From Thalassobacillus_A hwangdonensis (GTDB taxonomy: Bacteria > Bacillota > Bacilli > Bacillales > Halobacillaceae): a stretch of DNA of 64,000 nt. Location of the stretch: assembly GCF_042675915.1 (NCBI RefSeq), contig NZ_JBHTKL010000001.1, positions 868,001-932,000 of the forward strand, written 5' to 3'. This document shows, piece after piece, positions 1 through 8,319 of this stretch. Within the stretch, counting starts at the first letter, position 1. Each line of letters begins with the position of its first letter. Under the pieces are notes generated by a model. That model was not told the origin of the DNA. It did not search any database and worked only from the letters and a program-made list of their open reading frames with translations. Made by a program: the position numbers and the translations under genes.

Positions 1-51
1 TGAACCCATCTTTCCCCGTGGTCCGGCTACAATCACTTTTATGGATTTCAT
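1..51 (-). CDS. dapB: 4-hydroxy-tetrahydrodipicolinate reductase, N-terminal fragment
   Basis: Only the first 17 codons are inside the window; the gene runs off the left edge. They open with a beta strand followed by the dinucleotide-binding loop AGPRGKMG (residues 9-16), which is the hallmark of DapB, the NAD(P)H-dependent reductase of the diaminopimelate/lysine pathway. The ATG overlaps the TGA of the preceding gene (ATGA), so it is translationally coupled to ypjD, as in the B. subtilis ypjD-dapB-mgsA order. The fragment is short, so the call rests on the loop motif plus synteny. Confidence 0.85.
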   Translation of the reverse strand, partial: MKSIKVIVAGPRGKMGS

Positions 52-398
52 TGATCTTTCACTCCTGTCTCTTTATGTGTCCAACGATCCTTATCACGCG
101 TTTCGATTTTTGATATTGACCGCTCAAAGGCATCGGACATATCAATATCAAGGGAATTGGCAAAGCAGGTCAGTACGAACAGCACATCGCCAAGTTCTTC
201 TTCAACCGCTTTTTCCTCCTCTGTTGCTTTCTTCGGTTTTTCACCATAATGGTGATTCACTTCGCGGGCCATCTCACCCACTTCTTCAGTGAGGCGGGCG
301 AGGTTGCTCAAAGGGGAAAAATACCCTTCCTTGAATTGGGATATGTATCGATCCACCCGCTCCTGGATTTCCTTTGTCGTATAGTTTTTATCCTGCAT
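48..398 (-). CDS. ypjD: MazG-like nucleotide pyrophosphohydrolase YpjD
   Basis: A 116-residue single-domain protein of the all-alpha NTP pyrophosphohydrolase (MazG) family. The metal-binding pattern is visible as TEEVGE near residues 37-42 and EEELGDVLF near 66-74, the usual ExxE...ExxD arrangement. Such enzymes hydrolyse (d)NTPs to the monophosphate and pyrophosphate, probably as house-cleaning; the substrate of YpjD itself is not established here. Length matches the roughly 111 residues of the B. subtilis protein. It is followed with a 4-nt overlap by dapB, and in B. subtilis it follows ypjC; here the ypjC homologue is divergent on the other strand. Confidence 0.9.
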   Translation of the reverse strand: MQDKNYTTKEIQERVDRYISQFKEGYFSPLSNLARLTEEVGEMAREVNHHYGEKPKKATEEEKAVEEELGDVLFVLTCFANSLDIDMSDAFERSISKIETRDKDRWTHKETGVKDQ

Positions 399-492
399 TG
401 TTCAAACGACTCCTTTATACTGAAAACATATCTTCCTAAATGGTAGCCAAAACGACGGCTTTTGACAAATCATTGATACGAAAAATGAGTGA

Positions 493-521
493 TTGTCGGT
501 TGGTGGACTATTGACTATAAT
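493..521 (+). promoter_or_regulatory. Sigma-A type promoter of the ypjC-like gene
   Basis: TTGTCG at 493-498 and a perfect TATAAT at 516-521 are separated by 17 bp and lie 37 bp ahead of the ypjC-like ATG. A strong AGGAGG-type ribosome binding site (ggaggtgg, from 546) follows. Predicted from sequence only. Confidence 0.6.
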
Positions 522-557
522 GGTAAAGGCGTATAAAAAAACATCGGAGGTGGAAAA

Positions 558-1433
558 ATGAAATTTTTCGGACTGAAATTGAAAAACATCATCTTCATCT
601 TGTTAGGCTCAGCGATCTTTTCATTCGGACTCGTACATTTCAATATGCAGAACAATTTGGGAGAGGGCGGATTTACAGGTATAACCTTGCTATTATACTT
701 CTTATTTGATTGGAGCCCTTCCGTGATGAACATCGTCCTCAATATCCCGGTTTTCCTGATCGGATGGAAAATGCTCGGCAGGAACACATTTTTATATACA
801 TTGATCGGAACATTTGCGGTTTCGTTGTTCATTTGGGTGTTCCAGGAGAATATGATTGAAGTGGATCTTCATTCCGATATGACACTTGCAGCTTTATTTG
901 CAGGAGTATTCGTAGGTGTCGGCCTTGGAATCATCTTTCGATATGGTGGTACCACCGGAGGCGTGGACATCATCGCTCGTTTGATTAATAAACACTGGGG
1001 ATGGAGCATGGGACGAGCAATGTTCCTATTCGATGCGATTGTTATCGTTACCTCAATCATCACCTATCTGAATGCAATCGAAGGGATGTACACGCTTGTA
1101 GCAGTATTTGTTGCAGCAAGAGTCATCGACTTCATCCAGGAAGGTGCCTATGCTGCTCGTGGTGCAACGATCATCTCTGAAGAGAGCGATGCCATTTCCG
1201 CAAAAATCATGAAACATATGGACCGCGGAGTGACCGTGCTTCAGGGGAAAGGATCTTTCACAGGAAACAGAAGGGATGTCCTTTACTGTGTGGTCGGTAA
1301 AAACGAAATCGTCCGTTTGAAGCATATCATCGATTCAGTCGATCCGCATGCCTTCGTAGCAGTCAGTACGGTTCATGATGTTATGGGGGAAGGATTTACA
1401 TTGGATGAGAATAAGCGTCCGCTAGAAGATTAA
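558..1433 (+). CDS. ypjC: YitT/DUF2179 family membrane protein (YpjC)
   Basis: A 291-residue integral membrane protein. The first about 200 residues hold five or six hydrophobic segments typical of the YitT (DUF161) family. The C-terminal part (about 215-280) is the soluble DUF2179 domain with VLxGxGxxTG-like wording and a conserved Val-Gly-Lys-Asn-Glu stretch. Length equals B. subtilis YpjC (about 290). The function of the family is unknown. It keeps its ypj neighbourhood but is transcribed away from ypjD, with its own promoter and RBS, and ends at a bidirectional terminator shared with the zinc protease gene. Confidence 0.85.
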   Translation: MKFFGLKLKNIIFILLGSAIFSFGLVHFNMQNNLGEGGFTGITLLLYFLFDWSPSVMNIVLNIPVFLIGWKMLGRNTFLYTLIGTFAVSLFIWVFQENMIEVDLHSDMTLAALFAGVFVGVGLGIIFRYGGTTGGVDIIARLINKHWGWSMGRAMFLFDAIVIVTSIITYLNAIEGMYTLVAVFVAARVIDFIQEGAYAARGATIISEESDAISAKIMKHMDRGVTVLQGKGSFTGNRRDVLYCVVGKNEIVRLKHIIDSVDPHAFVAVSTVHDVMGEGFTLDENKRPLED

Positions 1434-1454
1434 TATTAAAACAAGCCAAGAAAA

Positions 1455-1488
1455 AAGCAGGTGATTTCGATGTGAAATCACCTGCTTT
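1455..1488. terminator. Bidirectional intrinsic terminator
   Basis: A 16-bp perfect inverted repeat (AAAAGCAGGTGATTTC and its complement) around a 3-5 nt loop with A-run and T-run flanks. It sits between the convergent ypjC-like and YugP-like genes and can serve both strands. Confidence 0.9.
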
Positions 1489-1500
1489 TTAAAATTATAA

Positions 1501-2187
1501 TTAATCGTCACCGTTCATCCCAACAAACATGAGGACGAAACGAAGCAATTCTGCAACTGCAACAAGAGCAGCTGCAACGTATGTCAATGCAGCAGCATTG
1601 AGTACTTTTTTCGTTTTGCGCTCTTCATCATTACGGATGACTCCGGTAGAAACCATCTGAGACATCGCCCTGTTCGATGCGTCGAATTCAACCGGCAGTG
1701 TAACAAGCTGGAACAGAACAGCCACTGCAAAGAAAATGATACCAAGAAGTGCAAGGTTCATCATTCCGAATATGAATCCGCCGATGATCAGGAAGATGGA
1801 AATATTGGATCCGAACCCTGCCACAGGGACCAATGCATGTCTGAAACGAAGAAATGCGTAATCCTGTGCATCCTGGATCGCATGCCCTACTTCGTGAGCG
1901 GCGATTGCAGAAGCAGCCATCGAACTTCCGTGATAGTTATCCGTAGATAATCGGACAGCTTTCTTTCTTGGATCATAATGGTCCGTCAGTTTACCACGTG
2001 TTTCTTCTATGCGTACATCGTATAAACCGTTGTCATCTAAAATCTTTCTGGCAACCTGTGCTCCAGTCATATGGGAAGATGTCCCAACCTTGGAGTATTT
2101 CTTGTACGTGCTTTTCACCCTGGACTGTGCCCAAAGTGGAATCAGAATCAATAACGCAAGGTAAATCAAGTAACTCCCCAAACCCAT
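1501..2187 (-). CDS. YugP-like membrane zinc metallopeptidase
   Basis: A 228-residue protein with an N-terminal membrane segment (about 4-21), a conserved soluble stretch with the zinc-binding HEVGH motif at 98-102, and two or three further hydrophobic segments (about 120-165 and 195-222). This architecture and wording, including LTDHYDPR (68-74), match the Zn-dependent protease family of B. subtilis YugP. HExxH provides two zinc ligands and the catalytic Glu. The substrate is unknown. The B. subtilis copy lies elsewhere, so its position next to ypjB-ypjA is a lineage feature. Confidence 0.85.
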   Translation of the reverse strand: MGLGSYLIYLALLILIPLWAQSRVKSTYKKYSKVGTSSHMTGAQVARKILDDNGLYDVRIEETRGKLTDHYDPRKKAVRLSTDNYHGSSMAASAIAAHEVGHAIQDAQDYAFLRFRHALVPVAGFGSNISIFLIIGGFIFGMMNLALLGIIFFAVAVLFQLVTLPVEFDASNRAMSQMVSTGVIRNDEERKTKKVLNAAALTYVAAALVAVAELLRFVLMFVGMNGDD

Positions 2188-2263
2188 TAGTCATTCCTCC
2201 GTCTTTGTTGTAGCTTACTTTATCTATTTCTTAGGTCAATTTTAGTCAAAATACATAAAAAAA

Positions 2264-3004
2264 TCAACTATTTCTGCTTCGATTGTACTGCTTCTTTTTT
2301 TCTGCCTGGTACTTTCTATAGCCTACATATAACAACGTAAACAAGATTGCACCACCGATGATGGTAATCGTCCAGAACAATGCATCCAACAGGAAAGGAT
2401 TCCCTTGGTTATCTTGATGGTGGAACAATTCAAGCGATAAACTCAAAGTTCGTTCAATTTCTTCCCTGGTTTCAGCTTGATCCAGTTGCTGGTATTTTTC
2501 CAGATACTCCTGGAATACGAATTCATCATAATATAAAGATGCGGCAGGCAGTAACTCATGCCAACGATCAAGTATTCCGATGATGTCGCGTTCAGCTATC
2601 AGATCATGCCCCTGCAAACTTTCTTTGATTTCATACACCATTTGATCCTGTTCATGGATGAAGTATCTCGCCTCACCACCAATAAGCACATCCAGCCACA
2701 AGGCCAAGGGCATGCCAGGTGAAGGCATTTCAGTCAGATACTCTGGAACCTGCTCTTTTTGCTTGATGACCGTAGTAAAGTCCTGATGCTTGGATGGCTT
2801 ATGTTCTTTTATATAGTCTTCCAACTTGTCCATATTGTATCGTAGGAATTTATCGGAAAGTTCCAGTTCCCCCTCTTTGATCAGCGAATAGTATTCTTCG
2901 ACAACCGATTGGGCGTCCTGATGTCCATGTGCCATTGCGGATTGATTGAAAAGAACACTGAACATAAGTATGCTCAGTATCCAACAAATGATCATCCGTA
3001 ACAT
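2264..3004 (-). CDS. ypjB: Sporulation protein YpjB
   Basis: A 246-residue protein with an N-terminal signal or anchor (about 1-25), a helical extracytoplasmic region and a single C-terminal membrane helix (about 205-228) followed by a Lys-rich tail. Position directly after ypjA and qcrABC, length and topology match YpjB, a protein linked to sporulation in B. subtilis whose biochemical role is unknown. The catalytic or binding function cannot be read from the sequence. It forms the end of the qcrABC-ypjA-ypjB cluster; no clear terminator is seen between it and the protease gene. Confidence 0.8.
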   Translation of the reverse strand: MLRMIICWILSILMFSVLFNQSAMAHGHQDAQSVVEEYYSLIKEGELELSDKFLRYNMDKLEDYIKEHKPSKHQDFTTVIKQKEQVPEYLTEMPSPGMPLALWLDVLIGGEARYFIHEQDQMVYEIKESLQGHDLIAERDIIGILDRWHELLPAASLYYDEFVFQEYLEKYQQLDQAETREEIERTLSLSLELFHHQDNQGNPFLLDALFWTITIIGGAILFTLLYVGYRKYQAEKKKQYNRSRNS

Positions 3005-3058
3005 AGTGTCCCCCTCTTTCCTTACTTTCTCTTATAAAGTATGAGAGAAGGGACAAGT

Positions 3059-3661
3059 TTAGACCATGGATGCTGGACGCTTTTTCAACCGAGGTCTCAA
3101 TGCAAAGAAGTACGCGATCCATATGCTGACGATGCTTAACCAGAATGTGAAATAACCGATTTCATTCATGTATTCAATCAATGAACCATAGATCGGCATC
3201 TGCTCGAACACATAATCAATGATGTCATTGTGAAGCGTCCATATTGCAGCTACAACGAGATGCCTCACCCTTAATCGGTAGTACGGGCTGTACAGGATTC
3301 CCTGTATTGCCATGGCACCATGGGAGGCAATCAGCATATAACCTTCCCAAGGCAAGGAGCCTTGCACGGAAAGAGTCAGCAGATTCATCACAACTGCCCA
3401 TATTCCGTATTTGAACAAGGTAATGATCGCTAAAGCTTCTATGTATGGAACATTTTTACCCATCAGAAAGAAGAATAGGAATATACAAAAGAACAAACTC
3501 GCTGTCGGGCTATCCGGTACGAAAATCAAAAACAGAGGATCAGTGATCTCCAACTGCCAGCCGTACCATATGTAACCATAAATCGTTCCAAATACGTTGA
3601 CAATTAAAAGAAAAATGAGGAACATTCTGTTCGTCAGGATGTAGTCATAAAATAACTTCAT
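3059..3661 (-). CDS. ypjA: DUF1405 membrane protein YpjA
   Basis: A 200-residue protein with about six predicted membrane segments spread over its length and a short basic C-terminus (RPRLKKR near 190). It matches the DUF1405 family member YpjA by length and by its position between qcrC and ypjB. The function is unknown. The gene lies about 90 bp behind qcrC, with a GC-rich hairpin between them, so it may be read partly through from the qcr promoter. Confidence 0.85.
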   Translation of the reverse strand: MKLFYDYILTNRMFLIFLLIVNVFGTIYGYIWYGWQLEITDPLFLIFVPDSPTASLFFCIFLFFFLMGKNVPYIEALAIITLFKYGIWAVVMNLLTLSVQGSLPWEGYMLIASHGAMAIQGILYSPYYRLRVRHLVVAAIWTLHNDIIDYVFEQMPIYGSLIEYMNEIGYFTFWLSIVSIWIAYFFALRPRLKKRPASMV

Positions 3662-3693
3662 ACTTTCACCTCGATTTGTGACAGATAGTAGAG

Positions 3694-3719
3694 AAGCCGC
3701 GCTTACATAAGCGCGGCTT
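3694..3719 (-). terminator. Possible attenuating hairpin between qcrC and ypjA
   Basis: The near-perfect inverted repeat AAGCCGCGCTTA/TAAGCGCGGCTT has a tiny loop. The downstream run on the minus strand is T-rich but interrupted, so termination may be partial, which would lower ypjA-ypjB relative to qcr. Confidence 0.55.
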
Positions 3720-3752
3720 GAAAATTTCTATTCATTTGAGGACAATGAGGAA

Positions 3753-4556
3753 TTATTCTTCCCCTTCGCCTTCACCTTCTTCGCCTTCTCCACCTTCAGG
3801 ATTTTTGATGAAATCAGCAAGTGCTTGCAGTTCTTCATCAGATCCCTGGAAGATGTCAGCTGGCATACTTCCAATTCCCTCTACGGCAATTGTTTTTATT
3901 TCATCTGCAGATTTCTCTGTATCGATCAATGGCGGTCCTGAGTTACCTTGAAGCTGGTCACCATGACAAGACAGACAGTTCGCTTCGTAAACCGCATAGC
4001 CTTCTGAAGAAGTGTCAATTTCTGACTCGACAGCTTCAACATCTACACTATACTTCTCAGCACGCTCTTCATAATTAGCATGAATGACTGATTCATACGT
4101 CAACCAGAAAGTAGCGATTACACCTAGAAGCATAAGGCCCGTTGCAATCGGACGTCTAGTTGGACGACGTTCAGGACCTACGTCCAGGAACGGAGCAAGT
4201 AACAGAGCACCGAATGCCAGACCTGGCATTACGATCGCACCAAGTACGATATAATTTCCACCTGCGAACTCATATTTCAGGAATTGGTATAAGAATAGGA
4301 AGTACCAGTCAGGTAATGGAATATACCCAGCGTTTGTAGGATCCGCCTGTTGCTCCAATGGAGATGGATGAGCGGCAACCAATATAAGGAAGCCGATCAG
4401 GAACACGGCACCTACTAGCCATTCCTTCAAAAGGAAGTTTGGCCAGAATGCTTCAGTACGACCTGGATATTCAGAATAATCTTTCGGTATGTTAGGTTTA
4501 CGTCCGGCAGCGACTCGGGAGTCACCGACGAATTTCATGCCTTTTCCCCTATGCAC
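3753..4556 (-). CDS. qcrC: Menaquinol:cytochrome c reductase, cytochrome b/c subunit
   Basis: A 267-residue fusion of cytochrome b subunit IV and a cytochrome c domain, as in Bacillus bc complexes. Three hydrophobic segments (about 48-66, 102-122, 140-158) precede the haem c motif CLSCH (194-198); the likely axial Met is M231 in SMPA. The start is GTG with a well placed GGAGG, giving MHRGKG exactly as in B. subtilis QcrC. The protein ends in a low-complexity acidic Gly/Glu tail (residues 254-267) not present in the B. subtilis protein as remembered. Last gene of qcrABC; receives electrons from QcrB and passes them to cytochrome c. Confidence 0.96.
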   Translation of the reverse strand: MHRGKGMKFVGDSRVAAGRKPNIPKDYSEYPGRTEAFWPNFLLKEWLVGAVFLIGFLILVAAHPSPLEQQADPTNAGYIPLPDWYFLFLYQFLKYEFAGGNYIVLGAIVMPGLAFGALLLAPFLDVGPERRPTRRPIATGLMLLGVIATFWLTYESVIHANYEERAEKYSVDVEAVESEIDTSSEGYAVYEANCLSCHGDQLQGNSGPPLIDTEKSADEIKTIAVEGIGSMPADIFQGSDEELQALADFIKNPEGGEGEEGEGEGEE

Positions 4557-4587
4557 AGCATTCCCTCCTTTTCACGTTTGCTGAATC

Positions 4588-5262
4588 CTATAGCGGTCCA
4601 GAAATACCTTGTTTACGAATCATCACAAAGTGTGCTCCCATCAGTCCGAACAATGCAGCCGGAAGGAAGAACACATGGATGGCGAAGAAACGGGTCAACG
4701 TCTGCGCTCCAACGATGGATGGATCCCCTGCAAGTAATGTACGCAAGTGATCACCAATGAATGGAGTTGCAGCTGCGATTTCAAGACCAACTACTGTTGC
4801 GAAATAGGCTTTGTTATCCCATGGCAGCAGATACCCTGTGAAACCTAGACCAAGCATGACGAAAAAGATCAGGACCCCAACGATCCAGTTCAATTCACGC
4901 GGTTTCTTGTAAGCACCTTGGAAGAAGACACGTAATGTATGTAGGAACATCATGACGATGACCAGACTCGCGCCCCAGTGGTGCATACCGCGGACAATTT
5001 GTCCGTGTGCGACTTCTCTTTGTAAGTAATAGACTGATTTCCAAGCGTTTTCAATATCAGGTACGTAATACATCGTAAGGAACATCCCTGATAACACTTG
5101 AATCACTGTCACGAAAAATGTCAAACCACCAAAACAATATACGAATGCAGAAAAATGATGTGCTGGATTGACGTGTTCCGGCACTTCGTGGTCGGCGATA
5201 TCACGCCACAAAGGAGTGATGTCAACTCGTTCGTCGACCCAATCATAAAGCTTTTGCAGCAT
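4588..5262 (-). CDS. qcrB: Menaquinol:cytochrome c reductase, cytochrome b6 subunit
   Basis: A 224-residue cytochrome b6-type protein with four membrane helices. Haem-ligand histidines are seen at about H94/H95, H108, H196 and H211, and Cys43 in YCFGG corresponds to the cysteine that carries the extra covalent haem in b6-type subunits. The PPWDNK-like motif of the quinol site appears as PWDNKA (147-152). It is the membrane core of the bc complex and oxidises menaquinol. It lies between qcrA and qcrC with short gaps, so the three are one operon. Confidence 0.97.
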   Translation of the reverse strand: MLQKLYDWVDERVDITPLWRDIADHEVPEHVNPAHHFSAFVYCFGGLTFFVTVIQVLSGMFLTMYYVPDIENAWKSVYYLQREVAHGQIVRGMHHWGASLVIVMMFLHTLRVFFQGAYKKPRELNWIVGVLIFFVMLGLGFTGYLLPWDNKAYFATVVGLEIAAATPFIGDHLRTLLAGDPSIVGAQTLTRFFAIHVFFLPAALFGLMGAHFVMIRKQGISGPL

Positions 5263-5265
5263 GTA

Positions 5266-5772
5266 TTACACCTTCTCTCTAGATTTTGCGTCTCCGAGGT
5301 ACAGCATACCATCCTTCACTTCATGCACATAAAGTGGCAATGGAGCGGTCGGCGGAGTGTTTGGTACGTTGTTCCCGCTCTTCTCATAACGTCCTCCATG
5401 ACAAGGACAATAGAATTCATTCGGGTATTCTTCATTGCTGGCCCAGTTGACTGTACAACCTAAATGGGTACAGATCGGTGAAAGCGCTACCACTTCGTCA
5501 TTTTCATCAAGGTAGACCCATGCGCTTTTTTGTACTTGGGATTCATACCATCCGTCAACCTGTTCGATCTTCCAGTCAAACCGCTGTGGTTCATTTGAAA
5601 GCTTGTCCATCTCGGTTACAGGTGCCAATTCACCTTCCTGACTAGGTTTCAGTACCGGATCAATGGCAAAACGAACCATCGGCGCAAGCATTCCGGCAGC
5701 CATGAAACCTCCGACACCTGTCAAAGTGTAGTTCAGAAATTGTCGACGGGATACTTGTTTTTTATCGCTCAT
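5266..5772 (-). CDS. qcrA: Menaquinol:cytochrome c reductase, Rieske iron-sulfur subunit
   Basis: A 168-residue Rieske protein. The N-terminus has a twin-arginine type signal/anchor (SRRQFL at 8-13 followed by a hydrophobic helix). The [2Fe-2S] ligands lie in CTHLGC (101-106) and CPCHGG (122-127). It takes one electron from menaquinol at the outer face of the membrane and passes it to the cytochrome c domain of QcrC. It is the first gene of qcrABC, with an AGGGGGG ribosome site; about 130 bp of upstream sequence would hold the promoter. Confidence 0.97.
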   Translation of the reverse strand: MSDKKQVSRRQFLNYTLTGVGGFMAAGMLAPMVRFAIDPVLKPSQEGELAPVTEMDKLSNEPQRFDWKIEQVDGWYESQVQKSAWVYLDENDEVVALSPICTHLGCTVNWASNEEYPNEFYCPCHGGRYEKSGNNVPNTPPTAPLPLYVHEVKDGMLYLGDAKSREKV

Positions 5773-5904
5773 TCTTTTCCCCCCTCTATGCTGTGCTTCA
5801 TATCACATGGTTAATATTACATTCAGTTTACTAGGACAATACAATGATAGCGTAAACTGTAAGCCCGGTCAATAAAATATCGGGCAATACAAAAAGTTTT
5901 CAAA

Positions 5905-6360
5905 TTACCAGTATGACTGGATCAAACCGGTGATTTCCCTGACCTGCTCTTTGACAAATGACTGAGTTGCTGTCGAGTTGAGATCACTCGTTCCCATTGC
6001 AGGTACCCAAATCAGATCCGCATCGACATTTTTCTCATACTTCTTCCACTTCGAATCCATCGTGAATAAGAAAACGTGCTGGAACGGTTGACTTTTGAAT
6101 TTGGATATCCAGCGATTCAACCGCTCTGCTTCTCCCTCTTCATCGCCCGACAAGTAAGTGTAAAGTGGCGTCAGTAATAGTCTCCCTTTACATTCATTTT
6201 CAATTTCCCGACAGAACAATTGAGTCAATTCGTTCTGCACTGCCTGTTTGATCATAAGTTCCTCGTTGGAGGGATCCATAGGAATCAAAGGGATCAAGAG
6301 CGTATCAATGTACTCTTTCGCTTGTTGGAATTGTTCAAGATCTTGCTTCATCCATTGCAT
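5905..6360 (-). CDS. ypiF: DUF2487 family protein YpiF
   Basis: A 151-residue soluble protein with no signal sequence and no recognisable catalytic motif; it has a Trp-rich start (MQWMKQD). Length and position between ypiB and qcrA match YpiF (DUF2487). The function is unknown. The translation start may be the first ATG or the one three codons later; the ribosome site AAAGGA is rather distant. An expression link to the qcr operon is possible because it is immediately upstream in the same direction. Confidence 0.8.
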   Translation of the reverse strand: MQWMKQDLEQFQQAKEYIDTLLIPLIPMDPSNEELMIKQAVQNELTQLFCREIENECKGRLLLTPLYTYLSGDEEGEAERLNRWISKFKSQPFQHVFLFTMDSKWKKYEKNVDADLIWVPAMGTSDLNSTATQSFVKEQVREITGLIQSYW

Positions 6361-6423
6361 CTGTTTTCACTATCCTTTCCTTACCATCCCTTATTTTACT
6401 AGATTTTAGTCAAAAAAAAAGAA

Positions 6424-6449
6424 AAAACCGAATCTTTTCGATCCGGTTT
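6424..6449 (-). terminator. Intrinsic terminator after ypiB
   Basis: The stem AACCGGATC/GATTCGGTT with a 5-nt loop is followed on the minus strand by a long, nearly pure T run (about 13 of 14). It closes the ypiA-ypiB unit and separates it from ypiF. Confidence 0.85.
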
Positions 6450-6454
6450 GTAAA

Positions 6455-7015
6455 CTAAATCTGTTTTTGCAGTTCATCGGTAATCTGTCTCATCTGTTCA
6501 GAAAGGCGTTGGAAGTTGCTTCGATCACCTTGGTCCAGAGCTTGGTCAATTTCTTTTTCCAACTGCTGTTTCTGATGTTCAAGCAGACTGATATCGAGCA
6601 GTCTACCAGCCAGCTGTTTATCTTTTGCTGTTATATAATGATTCACAGGTACGTAAGGGTTCTCTTCCAAAACCGCCGCATATCTGTGGCACTGGTGGGA
6701 CTGGTCGAAGCTCAACTGGATATACAGAGGCTCCTTCTGGTTCAAACGAATATCATGAAATGACTTTTCTGCGTCAGTCGTCATCACTTGATCCTTATAA
6801 AAACGGAATGGCGGCGTCTTCACACCTTGGGCACTGATCAAGATTCCCCTGGGACTGAACTCAACTTCGTCGACAAAATGAGCATGATTCAAAATCGTCT
6901 CATGATTGATCAAGTAATTCAGAATCCACACACTCTCTCTTTTTTTCAACTGATAATGGTTCAAAAACCACCGGACAAAATCCTTTTTATCCTGTACAGA
7001 TATCGGTGTTTCCAT
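6455..7015 (-). CDS. ypiB: UPF0302 family protein YpiB
   Basis: A 186-residue soluble protein of the UPF0302/YpiB family, recognised by wording such as DFVRWFLNHYQLK near residues 12-24, length (B. subtilis 179) and location next to ypiA. A C-terminal charged helical region (about 145-186, rich in Glu, Gln, Lys) could form a coiled coil. The molecular role is not established. An AGGGGCG-type ribosome site precedes the ATG, and the gene follows ypiA by about 30 bp, so the two are probably cotranscribed. Confidence 0.85.
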   Translation of the reverse strand: METPISVQDKKDFVRWFLNHYQLKKRESVWILNYLINHETILNHAHFVDEVEFSPRGILISAQGVKTPPFRFYKDQVMTTDAEKSFHDIRLNQKEPLYIQLSFDQSHQCHRYAAVLEENPYVPVNHYITAKDKQLAGRLLDISLLEHQKQQLEKEIDQALDQGDRSNFQRLSEQMRQITDELQKQI

Positions 7016-7045
7016 ATTCGCCCCTCCTGCGCCGTTTTAACGAAA

Positions 7046-8302
7046 CTAACCACGATCTTCCAGACGATGGATGAATTCCTCTACCTCACTGTCAGTCGGC
7101 TCAAAAGTCAAATAGTCAACCAGTACACGTTTACCTTTCTCGATCCTCCCCTCTTCGATCAGGAAGTATCCGTACTCTTTCAGGAACTCACTATCTTCTT
7201 TTAATGAATTATATGCTTCATCATAATGTTTTATTGCATCAGAATATGCTTCTTCAGATTCATATGCACGGGCCAGTTCCCAATGATAGTTCGCATCAGA
7301 TTCGCCAAGATCGATGACGTGATTCAGCAAGTCGATGATCGCTTCTCCATCGCCATCCTGTTTATAATTTTCGATAAGGAACATGACAGCTTCCTTGTAG
7401 CCTGGGTCAAGGCTGATCGCCTCTCTCATTTTCTGATACGCTTCTTCTTTATTTCCCTGGCGGTGAGCAAGTGTCGCCGCAAGGTAGAACAGTTCCTTGT
7501 TGAACTCATCCTTCGCGAGACCTTTTTCTGCCATTTCATATGCTTCTTTATGCATCCCTTCTGCTTCATAAGCTTCAGCCAGATGCATATATACCGATTG
7601 ATAGAACGGGTCGCGCTCTACTAAATCTTCCCATACTTTGATTGCGATATCGTTCCTTCCAGCCTGATGAGCGACAAATCCATAACGGAAGTTCACATCG
7701 GGGTTTTCTTCTTCAACCTTTTGGAAGTAGGAGAGCGATTGTTCGAAATCTCCTGTAGCTGCATAAGCTTCAGCTAACCTTGTGGAAACCTCCACGTCGC
7801 CTATGACACCTTCCCGCTGAATCGCATTTTCATAAAATGGGATACTTTTATTATACTCGCCGTTCGAGAAAGATAACTCACCTAATGCAAAATCGATGAC
7901 TGCCTCATTAGGGGCTGCTTCCTTGGCTGCAAGCAATTTCTGTTCAGCTACTTCAAACAGCCCCTGTGACTGATAGAGATCAGCCAGCTGCATCAAGGCA
8001 GGTAAATAATCTTCTTCTCCAGGAACGAATTGGTTAAGAATATTTATTGCGTCTTCATCTTCTTCAAGATCGATATAAATTTCAGCGAGCATGATCTTCA
8101 ATTCGTTTTCATCCGGATAACGCTGCAATAATTCTTTAAGAATCATCTTAGCTTCATCCAGAATTCCCCACTGGATGAACAATTCGGCTATCGTAAACCG
8201 TTCTTCCTCATCCGCTTCAGGAAGATAGGAGTGCAATGTCTCCAGTGCTTCTTCTGTTTTATTCGCTTCCATCAAATGGACTGCTTTTTGTATTTCCTCC
8301 AT
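7046..8302 (-). CDS. ypiA: Tetratricopeptide repeat protein YpiA
   Basis: A 418-residue protein made almost wholly of helical TPR units from about residue 15 to 410, seen as repeated 34-residue blocks with Leu/Ala/Tyr spacing such as AEAYAATGDFEQSLSYF and AYESEEAYSDAIKHYDEAY. No signal peptide or enzyme motif is present, so it is a cytoplasmic interaction scaffold with unknown partners. Length and neighbours agree with B. subtilis YpiA (about 423 residues), which ends the aromatic supra-operon there; here an extra gene separates it from aroA. Confidence 0.9.
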   Translation of the reverse strand: MEEIQKAVHLMEANKTEEALETLHSYLPEADEEERFTIAELFIQWGILDEAKMILKELLQRYPDENELKIMLAEIYIDLEEDEDAINILNQFVPGEEDYLPALMQLADLYQSQGLFEVAEQKLLAAKEAAPNEAVIDFALGELSFSNGEYNKSIPFYENAIQREGVIGDVEVSTRLAEAYAATGDFEQSLSYFQKVEEENPDVNFRYGFVAHQAGRNDIAIKVWEDLVERDPFYQSVYMHLAEAYEAEGMHKEAYEMAEKGLAKDEFNKELFYLAATLAHRQGNKEEAYQKMREAISLDPGYKEAVMFLIENYKQDGDGEAIIDLLNHVIDLGESDANYHWELARAYESEEAYSDAIKHYDEAYNSLKEDSEFLKEYGYFLIEEGRIEKGKRVLVDYLTFEPTDSEVEEFIHRLEDRG

Positions 8303-8319
8303 AATGACACCCTTTCGAC

